A stretch of 64,000 nucleotides of DNA from Gnetum montanum (taxonomy: Eukaryota; Streptophyta; Gnetopsida; Gnetales; Gnetaceae), in NCBI GenBank assembly GCA_015680685.1, contig MNCI01008638.1, positions 68,439-132,438 on the forward strand, read 5' to 3'. The translations under genes and the position numbers were made by a program. Positions 45,420-55,118 of this stretch are shown here, in pieces. How positions within the stretch are numbered: position 1 is the first letter of the stretch; each line of letters opens with the position of its first letter. The notes under the pieces were generated by a model. It was not told where the DNA came from, did not search any database, and saw only the letters and a program-made list of their open reading frames with translations.

Positions 45420-46330
45420 GTATAAAAATAAATCACATTCATACCAAGGAGAAACTAAAATAGAAGCATCTATAATGGCTTTTTTAATGGTAAGGAAAGC
45501 ATTTTTTCTTTCTTTCATCCAATGCACATTACTATCTTTCTTAAGCATCTCATTTAGTGGTCTAACTAATTCAACATAAATAGGGATGAACCATCTAAAA
45601 AAATTAAATTTCCCAAAGAAGACCCTTAAATCACTCTTAGATAAAAGGTAGGGTACCTCTAAAATTGCATTTACCCACTCAGGATCAATCCTAATTGCTT
45701 CTTTAGTTACTATATGACCAAGAAATTTACCACTTTGAACACCAAAGATGGATTTCTTTGTATTTAAAGTGACATTGAATCATCTACATCTTATGAAAAT
45801 ATTTCTAGGGTCTCTAAGGTGTGTACCCCAATCTTCAAAGAAAATAGTTAAATTATCTAGATAAATAATGATGCACTTCCTTATTAGTCCTTCAAAAATT
45901 TTATTGATATCTCTGTGAAAGGTAGAACTAGAATTTATAAGACCAAAGGGCGTCTTAGCAAATTGAAAAGTTCCCCATTTTGTTCTAAAGGTAGTCTTAT
46001 ATTGGTCCTTCTTACTTACTAAGATTTGATTATATCTTGAATATCAATATAATAAGGAGTACATTTGTGCCCCATTCAAGATTTGCAAAAGTTCTTCCAT
46101 AAGGGGAAGTGAGAAATTATCCTTAATGTAAGAAGTATTAAAGTTACGAAAATCAATACACAACTATAATTCAACTATTCACTTTCTAATAGTCACTACA
46201 CTTGATATCCAACTTGAATGTCTCACAAGATAAATAATTTTAGATTCTAAAAGTTTATCAATTTTTGCTTTCATCAAAGTTTCAATCTTGGGGTTAACAA
46301 GTCTAAGTTTTTTTTCTAAATTACTTGGTT
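45420..46330 (-). pseudogene. Reverse transcriptase of the Tat-like element
   Basis: Minus strand blocks in order: KIETLMKAKIDKLLESKII, CIDFRNFN, MYSLLY-stop-YSRYNQI, TTFRTKWGTFQFAKTPFGL, IIIYLDNLTIFFEDW, KFLGHIVTKEAIRIDPEWV, and RPLNEMLKKDSNVHWMKER. This is a nearly full gypsy RT. The catalytic YLDD reads YLDN, and stops interrupt it. It is cut at 45407, just where the connection to the usual RNase H would start. Confidence 0.88.
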
Positions 46331-46849
46331 TTTGGTTTAAGAGGTAGAGTATATATCATCAATAGAGGGTTAAAAGTTTTAAGATCTTGATAAGTTCAGC
46401 TAAAACATCATTAAATTCATGTAATAATTCAATTAAGTTATGTTTTTCATCTACATGTAAGTAAGCTCCTACTTTAACAAGGTAGTATTGTCCTTTCTTT
46501 TAAATTTGAATTATTCCTATTTTAGCTAACAATTCTCAATTATTATTTTTATATAATTTTTTAGTTTTAATATGTAAGTCATCAAATAAAGCTTCTCTAC
46601 TTGCTATTTTAGGGGAGATTTTATTTACAAATATGACATCCTTTGACATAGCTTCTTCATTAATTTAAGAAACATTAAAATGTTACTCACTAAATTCACC
46701 CTTGGAAAATAAAAATTCATAAATATGATTATCATTATGAAAAACTTGAAAAGAAAAGGTATTATTTGGAATATAATAAGACTTAACATTTTCAATAATA
46801 ATTTTAAAATCCCAAGCATTATGTCTAAAAGGGACATCTAAAGTAGTGC

Positions 46850-47220
46850 TCATTTAAGCTAATGCATTAGAAACATACTTTTCTTCTCTAGGGACATGTT
46901 CAATGGATATGTGTTCAAATTCCTTAAAAAGTTTAAGGATATAAGCTTTATATGCTCTCATGGTAGCATCCTTATCATCAAAAATTTCATTAACTTAATT
47001 TACTATTAGTTGAAAGTCCCTATAAATCTTGAGTTTGGATAAGTCATAATATCGAGCTAACTTGATCCCATGTATAAGCGCTTCATACTCGGCCATGGTG
47101 TTAGTTATAAGTTATGTGAAATTGATGGATTTAATGTTAGGAGCTTCACCAAGAGGTATGCGCATTATTTCAACTCTACATCCTTTCTTAGAAGAGGCCC
47201 CATCCACTCTTAATATCTAA
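46850..47220 (-). pseudogene. RNase H domain upstream of RT (dual-RNase-H type of Tat elements)
   Basis: Minus strand: LRVDGASSKKGCRVEIMRI, then NTMAEYEALIHGIKLARYY, then LKIYRDFQLIVN, then FEHISIEHVPREEKYVSNAL. The acidic residues in VDGASS, AEYEAL and the YxDxQ block are kept, with one stop between them. This pattern fits the archaeal/plant-like RNase H acquired by Tat elements better than the usual gypsy RNase H. It clearly precedes the RT at 45420-46330 on the same strand. Confidence 0.85.
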
Positions 47221-47344
47221 GTGTTTAGATAAGTAAAATCTAAAAAATTAGGCCTTTGATAAATGTAACAATGATTGTCATCAAAATTTGGCTCATCTTC
47301 TAATGTTTCAATGGTTAGAATCTCGTTTATATCTTTTTGCTTTC

Positions 47345-47824
47345 CTAATGGTGATAGATCACAAAAAAGAAATATTTTTTTATCATGTTGATGATAAGGT
47401 AAAGTGTTTTCATAAATTTCCTCACATTTTCTAACATCTTGATAATATTGGATGGAATACGTATAAGCAAAAGGATTTCACTAACATTATCGATTATAAC
47501 ATATTCGCCAAGTCTAAGTTCAATAACTCCAATAAAAAGATTGGTATTTTGGTTTTCCAAAGATTGATTTTGTTGATTAAAAGTTGTTACCACATGTTTA
47601 TAAAAAGGTTCTGTTAGTATAACAACATATTTAGATTTTTCTTTAATGGGAGTTAATAATTCTAAAAAATATGATCTAAAGAAGCCCCTAAACTGGGCTT
47701 CGAAAGTCCTAGATAGGAGCACACCATAAGTGGGTGACATATCAACTACTAAAATATCTGTATAACATGTGAAAGTAGGATATTGTTTAAGTTGCACATT
47801 TACTTCTTTTAATAATTCTACCAT
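47345..47824 (-). pseudogene. Linker between protease and RNase H of the Tat-like element
   Basis: Open for 159 codons on the minus strand: DILVVDMSPTYGVLLSRTFEAQFRG... The segment ILVVDMSPTYGVLLSRTF matches the region after the aspartic protease, where Tat-type polyproteins read VVDxPxxYGxLLGRxF. It is the C-terminal part of the protease module. Confidence 0.65.
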
Positions 47825-47863
47825 AGGTACGGTAGATCCATCAACTTATATCACACTTCTTGC

Positions 47864-48196
47864 TTATGGTAGCATTTGTGCTCCTAACATGTTGCATACT
47901 TCTAATGGCATGACACTAATAGTTGCACCAGAATCCATTAAGCAATTATGAATATTCTTACCTAAAATAATCAACGTTGTTAAGAAAGGTGGTTGATCTT
48001 TCTTATTCAACATGAAATTACTTAAGGTTTGTATTGATAGAACATTAGAAATTTCCACAAAATGAACTTGTTTTTTAGTTGTTGAAGATTTTTCTATATT
48101 GATTTCAGATATATGAACTATCTTTAGGATTACATCTTTCATTTCATTAAAATGTAAAAGATCATATATTGAAATGTTGGCTTTAACTCTTTTCAA
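47864..48196 (-). pseudogene. Aspartic protease of the Tat-like element
   Basis: Minus strand: NCLMDSGATISVMPLEVCNMLG, a well-kept retropepsin active-site block (DSGAxxSVMPxxVxxxLG). Upstream is the linker QPPFLTTLIILGKNIHN, matching the usual strand before the catalytic Asp. Open for 110 codons. Confidence 0.87.
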
Positions 48197-48241
48197 ATCT
48201 TCAACTAGATTATAAGCTTTATGTTTATCTTTGACTTCATG

Positions 48242-49423
48242 TTAAGGTGAAGTTCTTCTAAATATAGAAGATGAGTTTGATAGTTGCTGAATGATTACTT
48301 GTGATGGTTCCATTTGATTATTTGTGTTATTTTGACTAGGAACTCTTTTTTTTGGAGTAGTATAAGAGTTATTTCTAGTTTGTTGTTGAGTAGTATTCAT
48401 AATATCACTAAGTCTACAGTAATGAGTGTTATGTGGTTTGGGATCACTTACCATGACTTGTTCACATAAGGTGACTTCTTCATTTTCTCTTTCATAAGGT
48501 ATGTTGAGGACCATAATTGGGGCTTTTCTATTTTGTTGATTCTGGGCATTGTCACCACATAATGCTAAAAATTGAGGATAAGTTTTCTCAAAATGTTACC
48601 TAGTTTTATGAAGGAAACAATAATCATCATTGATTAATGTGCTTGGTTTTTCAGATTGTATAGGAACTTTGTTATTATTTCACTTTAGTTTAACTACTTC
48701 ATTGGAAAGTTTTTGAAGAGAAGTTAATATTTGTATCATTTGGTTCTCTATTTGATTAGAGGACCTATTCAAATTAGATATTCAATTTGGGTTTATAATG
48801 GATTGGAATAAAGCTTTCGATTGATCATCATTCAAATCAATATTTGTTGGTAAAAATGAAGAAGAGGTTAGAATTTGAAAATAAATGTTTGTAGGTTGAG
48901 AAATTCGGAGAGAAGTAGGGGTTTGAAACATAGTATTCTTCAGTGGGAAATTTTGTGATAGTAAGGGACTAGATTGCATAGGATTGCTAATACTAATCAT
49001 TCCAAATTAATTTTGAATGCTATTGATTAGGGTAATTTGCTTTAGCTCAATAGCTTTAGCCATTGCTCTTTGTAATTCTATTATGTTGTGATTAGATTTA
49101 ATGGTATAAGCAAAGAATGTATCAATGATGGATAAGTAAAAATTGAGGATATCATCAGGTTGTGAACGCATCTCATTTGGCACATAAGCTAGTTGATGGA
49201 GAAATCTTAATTTATTCCCTTGAATATTTTCCCTAGGTAGTTTCCTTAAACTTGTAAGATTGGTTGAGGCTAAGGTAGGACTAGTGAATTTATCAAATTG
49301 AAGTAGAAAATTATTTTCAAAGTCTACCCATGAATTAATAGAGGCATTAGGAAGCATTAAAAACCATTGGGTAGATTTACTTCTAAAAGTAGTTACAAAG
49401 ACTCTACACATTGTCATTTTCAA
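48242..49423 (-). pseudogene. Gag of the Tat-like element
   Basis: 49007-49423 reads CRVFVTTFRSKSTQWFLMLP, NSWVDFENNFLLQF and SLRKLPRENIQGNKLRFL, the Retrotrans_gag domain pattern (L.G.A..WY..LP..SI..W..F...F). 48242-48514 continues as a Gln/Asn/Ser-rich C-terminal region. A short break separates them near 48520-49000. Confidence 0.75.
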
Positions 49424-49429
49424 TAATAT

Positions 49430-50173
49430 TGTAGATGCCTAGCAAAGTTTCAAAGAAATCTACATGTTGTTATGCATCATTGGTGGAAGATGTAGGATCA
49501 AAGAATAAGTTGACATTTTGAAGTGATTTGGAATATTATGATATTTATAAAGTTAAAGGGATTGCTAATTAAAGGAGATGGAGGTGGATTAGCTACCATC
49601 TTAGTTCGAATCCTTCTTGGAATAGAATTTGGAAAATGTGAAGCTTGTTATATTCTTAAGGTTAACTGATGGGTAATTGCTTAGTTAGGAGCAGGAGTAA
49701 GAGATCTTTTCTAAGACATTCTATGGGAAGATTCTTGGCTCATAAAATGAAAAGACCAAAAAATGTAAATACTAGTAAACTATAAACATTAAAGAAAATA
49801 GGGAAATATTTATATATTATTTGTTTTAAAAAAAAAGAAAAATTGAAATTGTAATATATATATTAAATTTTAAAAAAGGTAAATGCGGAATTTTAGAAAA
49901 GTAAAATAAAAATAGAACAATGTTATTAAGAAAACCATCCTACCAAAGCTAGAACTAAGGTAAGGATCATCCAAAACAGAAATAGGAAACAGAAACAAGA
50001 AACTGGTATTTCAAGAAACAAGAACTAGAAAATAGAAATAGGAAAATGGAAATAAGAAACATTTAGGAAATTGGAAAATGAAAATAGAAGTTCAAAGAAA
50101 CAACAATTTCATGAAATGAAAAGATTAACTAGAAAATAGATAACTCTTAACAAAAATAGAAAAAAGGAAATAG
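49430..50173. other. Leader region of the Tat-like element, no gene seen
   Basis: AT-rich and A-rich, with GAAATAGAAA-like short repeats at 49960-50160. No coding motif was recognised. Confidence 0.4.
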
Positions 50174-51100
50174 GCTGATGAGTATCAAAGTGTCACGTTA
50201 ACAAGCCCCCATTGACGCTGCCTCATCGATAGGGTTGTGTCAACATAGCGTTTACTACATCTATGGGGCCCCATTGATGCAGTCCTATAGAGAAAACTAT
50301 AAATACAAGCTCATAGCTATGTTTATGAGAATTCAAATTATAATAGTAGCAGAGCTTTTGCAATTTGTCCATTTGAAAGTTAGAATATTTTTCTAAGTGC
50401 TTGCAATAGGAGTTAGAAAATGTATGGATCTTTGTTCGAGCACTGTTGTACTTGAACCATGCTAATGTGCATAACAATAAAGACGAGCTTTTTGATAAAC
50501 CTTATAGCACTTAGCATAGATTAATGATTTATTTATGCATTTATTATTTTCATTAATTATATCATTAATTAAGCTAAATTAAGCTAGATTAAACTTTGAG
50601 TAATTAGTCAATTAATTAAGCTAAATAGTTTAAACACATAAGTATGACTGCTTTGAGCATAAACACATATTTGCTTAATAATCCGAAAAACATTATTATT
50701 TGGTGCTCCTAGTAGCATAGCGCTTGGTAACCCAGTAGTGAATACATGGGTTTAGGATGTGTATAGAAAGTGGGCCATATGCTTATGTCAGGACTAGTTA
50801 GAGATTAGTTAGTTAGTTAAATAAAAATTAGTTATTAAATTACTTTATCTCTCTCTCTCTCTTTAAGCAACAAAGAACATAAAACACAAAATAATAAAAA
50901 TCATATGCCTCAATTACACTTAACCATACCATGCACATCACAAGTGTAATTGGGAAGATAACAAACAACCATTAGGGCAAGGTCCACATATTAGAAAACT
51001 AATGTACTTAATACTGTAGAGTACACAAAATTCAATCGAATCATGCGTAAACGCTTTGTGATTCATATAGTTGGGTGTAGGGATACCTCTTCACCACTTA
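50174..51100 (+). repeat. Solo LTR of the Athila-like family inside the Tat-like leader
   Basis: This is the reverse complement of the LTR family at 5282-6130 and 44528-45407. AAATAG lies at both 50168-50173 and 51101-51106, a possible target-site duplication. No interior sequence of that family is attached, so it looks like a solo LTR left by LTR-LTR recombination. The exact ends are uncertain by a few bases because the terminal TCATCA at the right end is mutated. Confidence 0.7.
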
Positions 51101-51163
51101 AAATAGAGGATTCAAAAAAAAGAAAAATAGAAACTTGTCCTCCTTTTAGCACCAAAAAGAGGG

Positions 51164-51700
51164 TGTTGATGTATAAATATAGGTAACATAGTGATACCTT
51201 TAGAAAACTTGTTTTGAAAAAACTATTACCTAGGATGCCTCTCATATGGGTATGGAAACTCGGGAACAATCTCAGCTACTGAGGGTAACGTGGTGTTTTA
51301 ACAGACACAAACCATTACATTTAATAATGCTAAAATTTTTGAAAGAGTAGAGTTTTAAAATTAAACTTAGTGGCTAAACAATAACAATAACTGATCACCA
51401 AAGTAGAGTATGGGACTTTTGGGAATGAATCTAAGGTCATTCGCAAAGTAAACTTCAAGAAATAAATTAACAACTTGGCAAAGAATATTAAATAAAAGTA
51501 ATTGTTCATTAAACAATTTCAAATTGTTTCTCTTAATTGCAAATGACTAAATATGCAACAAAGACTAAAGCTCACAGTTCTTGGACTAACAAATCAAAAG
51601 GTTGTAACAAAAGACTTAAGCTCAATATAGAGCCCCAAATCTTGTCTATGAGATGAATAGCCTCTTGGGGAAGCTTGTTTGCCTGGGCCTCTAGGAGGCA
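51164..51700 (-). repeat. 5' LTR of the Tat-like element
   Basis: On the plus strand it starts TGTTGATG, immediately preceded by the decayed PBS (minus: TGGTGCTAAAAGGAGGAC at about 51141-51158). It is homologous in inverse orientation to 53470-54066, and its 3' terminal 130 bp are homologous to the LTRs at 57634-60545. The outer end near 51700 is approximate. Confidence 0.72.
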
Positions 51701-51836
51701 CACCTAAAAGGAAAAAAAATATGAAAGAGTAAATGTGCCTCGAGGAGGCACACCTAAAAGGAAAAAAAATATGAAAGAGTAAATGTGCCTCTAGGAGGCA
51801 CACCTAAAAGGAAAAAAAATATGAAAGAGTAAAGGC
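51688..51836. repeat. Three tandem units of 50 bp
   Basis: Units beginning CCTCTAGGAGGCACACCTAA start at 51688, 51738 and 51788 and are identical apart from one T/G difference (CCTCTAGG versus CCTCGAGG). Near identity implies a recent or actively homogenised expansion. Confidence 0.92.
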
Positions 51837-52140
51837 ATATAGGTCGTAGAATAAGATGTGTATGGATAGAAAGATAGCAAGAATAGAGAAACAATATAGT
51901 GAGAAAGAAGATATAATATATGTAAGGTATGAAAGGAATGAAGTGTAGTCATGAGTAAGGGTAAGTGGTATGGAGATAGGTAAGTACGTGGTGTAAAGAA
52001 AAACGTATAAGATAGTGTGGTATAAACTGTATGGAGCGAGTATATGGAATATATGTAAGTATATAAGTAAAAGTGTAGAAAAAATGTGTAAACATACATA
52101 GGAAATGATAAGTGAGTATGAATAAGGATAAAAAGAGAAA
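51837..52140. repeat. Purine-rich low-complexity stretch
   Basis: G/A-rich on the plus strand with repeated AAGATAT, GTATGG and GTGTA words. It is not coding despite long open frames on the minus strand. Confidence 0.6.
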
Positions 52141-52144
52141 AGGT

Positions 52145-52843
52145 GATAAATGTGGAATTTTTGCCAATGTTCTGGAGCTGTTTGGCGGATGCAGACTCGG
52201 TGGCTTCCTGGTGCAAAAGTGCGAGGAATGTGCTGCAGGAGGGACAGCATGATGTGTTGCAGGATTGGTCTGGTGGATGTGCCAAGAAGACGCCGCTGAT
52301 CTGTGAGAGTTCTCTGCATAAATGATTTTCAGACAATTTTGTGCAGATTTTCACGACATCCGTGCCCTGTGTTGAATCCGTGACTCACAATTCGGGAGTA
52401 TCGCAGTGTATTTGCACAGCGAATTGTGTCAAGAATTGCTCTGTAGTCCGTATTCGATGGCGGAAAATGAAACTTGTCTGCATTGGTCTGGTGGGATGCA
52501 TTATTTCCAAGGATGGATCGAACAGGTATGCAGTGTTTCTTTGCATGAATGCCAAAGCTGTACTTGGAAGAAAAAGTTTGGAGGCTCGTGCCACTGGCAC
52601 TGAGCACTGTTCTGCCTGTGGTCCAACTCTTTGATAGCCATCACATTCGTGGAAAATGGGGCTTCACCATGTCCATGCTTAGCCTTGTACTACTGCTCCT
52701 TATCTTTGTGTCTACCATGGCTTTCTATCGAAACAGAATTCCTCGGCAGTCACTAGAGGCATTGCTGGATGACAGCCCTGTGCTGGCAGAGCGACGTGAG
52801 GTGTGGGCCCGTGTGGCCCATTGTGGGCCCATGCCACTGATAG
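52145..52843 (+). pseudogene. Possible host gene fragment with one membrane segment, unrecognised
   Basis: A patch with higher GC and codon-like composition in otherwise AT-rich repeats. An exon-like block ends at about 52525 with ACAG followed by a GTATGCAG donor. A second ends at 52843 with TAG followed by GTGGGG. The second block translates with a basic-hydrophobic run: KWGFTMSMLSLVLLLL, then FVSTMAFYRNRIPRQSLE, then ALLDDSPVLAERREVW. The W-G-F plus FYRxRxP pattern faintly recalls NRT1/PTR (NPF) transporters but is not enough to assign a family. The first block has no stable frame. Whether it is a gene, a captured fragment or chance is open. Confidence 0.35.
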
Positions 52844-53470
52844 GTGGGGATTGTGCACAGAAGAGTTTTCATTTTATTTCATTATGTTTCGCTTTATTTA
52901 TGAGTTTTTATTTTATTTTATTTTATTATGCTTTGCTTTATTTTATTTTCGCTCCTTATATGAACACCCCACCAATCAGCCAATCAACGATGATTCTAAT
53001 GTTTTGTTTTTTTGTGGGTCTTGATTGTTAATGTCATGAAGATACTTGGTTTCCGGGAGGGGTTGTTACATACTATTATGTGCAGTTACGAAACATTTAA
53101 TGTTCTCTGGTTTACTTTCATGGTCATTATTTTGCTTTTTCATGGTCATTTTGCTTTACGTTGGTGGGTTTGATGTGCAGGTCTCAACGGAAGGAGAATA
53201 GGCAAAAGGTAAGTTGGCAGCAAAGGAAGGGAAGGGAAAATCAAAATAGATAAAACCTTTCCCACAATCAGATGCAAGGGATTTTCTTTTGTTTTTTATT
53301 TTTATTTTTTTGGTCTTGGGGTTTTTGGGGAAAAAATGGAGGTTGTAGGAATCCTTTCTCTAGATTCATTAGTGGATCCATTTTGAGGGTGCTACTGGAA
53401 TGAGGAGCTCTATCAATAGCTCTCAATAGATCAGAGAAGGAACAACATAGACTTGTTGGAGGAGTCGTGC
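52844..53470. other. Intron-like or spacer sequence
   Basis: TTTTATTTTA-rich stretch (52865-52950). Then CAG at about 53180 is followed by a short 28-base block and GTAAGT near 53210, which could be a microexon of the preceding fragment. No protein support. Confidence 0.3.
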
Positions 53471-54066
53471 CTTTTAGAGCCACAGGCAAAGAAGCTTGAG
53501 CAAGAGACTATCCATCCTGCAGACAAGATTCGGAGCTTTATATTGAATTAAGTCTTTTGTTGCAACCTTTTGATTTGTTATTCCAAGAGCTATGAGCTTT
53601 AATCTTTGTTGCATGTTTAGTTATTGGAAGTTAAGAGAAACAGTTTCATTACAAAGCCTTTTGTTTGTATTAAGAATTTATGTTATTTTCTCTTTCAATT
53701 ACTTGATAGACTTAGTTTCATAACTTTTTTAACGAACAGTTACTTTTATTTAATATTTCTTGCCAAGTTAAGTTATTTTCTAAAGTTTACTTTGTGAATG
53801 ACCTTATATTTCTTTCCAGAAGTCTCATACACCATTTTGGCAATTTGTTATTGTTATTGTTATCGTTGAGTCACTAAGTTTAATTTTAAAACTTTGCTAT
53901 TTTAAAATTATTAGCATTATTAAATGCAATGGTTTGTATATGTTAAAACACCATGTTGCCCACATCAACTGAAGCTGTTTCAAAGTTTTTGTACCCATAT
54001 GAAAGGTGCCCTAGGCAATAATCTCTTAAAACTAATTTTTCTATTGACTCATATTTATGCATCAAT
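53470..54066 (+). repeat. LTR of the Tat-like family in inverse orientation
   Basis: Reverse complement of about 51164-51690. It ends GTACCCATATGAAAGGTGCC then ...TATGCATCAA, matching the LTR ends at 57700, 59122 and 60545. No PBS follows, so it is a solo LTR or the 3' LTR of a lost element. Confidence 0.72.
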
Positions 54067-55118
54067 TTGTTATTAGGATGTCATGTCAATCCAAAATACT
54101 CGATGATGGTGCAGTGTGTACACAAACATTCAAATGTAAGGAGAAAATAGCCCTCAAATAAATAGAGGTTGACAAATTTTATCACTAAGCAAAAATGTTG
54201 GGTGGATAATTGCAATTAATGGTAAAACTTAGTTTCCCGGACTTAACCAACTTGTTGTAAGTGAACTGAACCAATTTAGGATTGCTAAAACCAACTTTAT
54301 CAGTTTGGAACCACTGAAACTAACTTTACCAAACAATAAGGTAAAACATAAACATGCCGTTTCTTTTCCTTTCCCTGTAAGTAAGTATATGCGCCCTGAC
54401 ACCACTGTTTTGCTGTTTGCACACGACAGTGTCCTGAGAAATGAAACCAAGTTTAGCGGTAACTCATGCTGCAGTCACATAATCCGCGTCAGTCCAGCCT
54501 TGCGGCAAGGATGGTCCTCGTGCATATATTTATAATTTGTTTGGTTCTCCCTTTTAATTCGCTGACGTCGCTGGGCTGTGTTGTACGATCACTATTTTAA
54601 TGTCTCTTTTGCATATGTTCAAAATCTGTTTGTTTCTTCCTTTTAAATTTGCTAACGAAATTTGGCGGCATTGAACGTTACTGTGAAAACTGCGCTGCTG
54701 GGACAGGGTACACGCCAAACGTCATCAACGTGGAGTTTGTATTTGTATGATATTCATGTAGCAGGCATAGCTTTTAAATTTTTTTTAAGGTTAAAACATC
54801 ATTGTTACTTAGGCATATTACATTTAATACAAATTTTGGAGTGATTCTTGCATTGGTGCAGAACATATTATCTTGATTTACACGATGCTCATGGTACAGA
54901 ATACATTCACGTTGGTTGCATGGTTTTCTGCAAAAGGAAAATTCTGGATACTTCCAAGATTTAGACTAGCTCAATCAACTAATTTCAAGTTTAAAATAAT
55001 TTTATAAGTTTTTTTATGCTGGCTAATTGACCCATACTAAAACTTAGACCTGAATTTCGTGCTCACCGCTGTAGTGGCCTTCCATTTTTTTATTTTTCTT
55101 TTTTCTTTTCGCATGATG
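54067..55118. other. Intergenic stretch without recognised feature
   Basis: It has moderate GC in 54340-54740 but no coding block with recognisable motifs. Confidence 0.4.

Larger units (their letters stand above)
45408..51700 (-). mobile_element. Tat-like gypsy element with RNase H between protease and RT, truncated
   Basis: Minus strand order from the LTR at 51164: PBS (51141-51158), leader with a solo LTR of another element, gag (49423-48242), protease (48196-47864), RNase H (47220-46850), RT (46330-45420). It stops at 45407 against the LTR of gypsy copy 2, so the second RNase H and integrase expected after RT are missing. All frames carry stops. Confidence 0.78.

Noticed and set aside
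51791-52354. Overlapping open frames of up to 187 codons on the minus strand, rich in Tyr, Leu, Phe and Ser
   Set aside because: They lie in a purine-rich low-complexity tract, with several frames open at once and no conserved motif. Composition explains them.
52549-53031. 160-codon open frame as a complete transporter gene
   Set aside because: Only the first ~98 codons look coding. The rest (after GTGGGG at 52844) is TTTTATTTTA-rich intron-like sequence, and the family resemblance is too weak to name.
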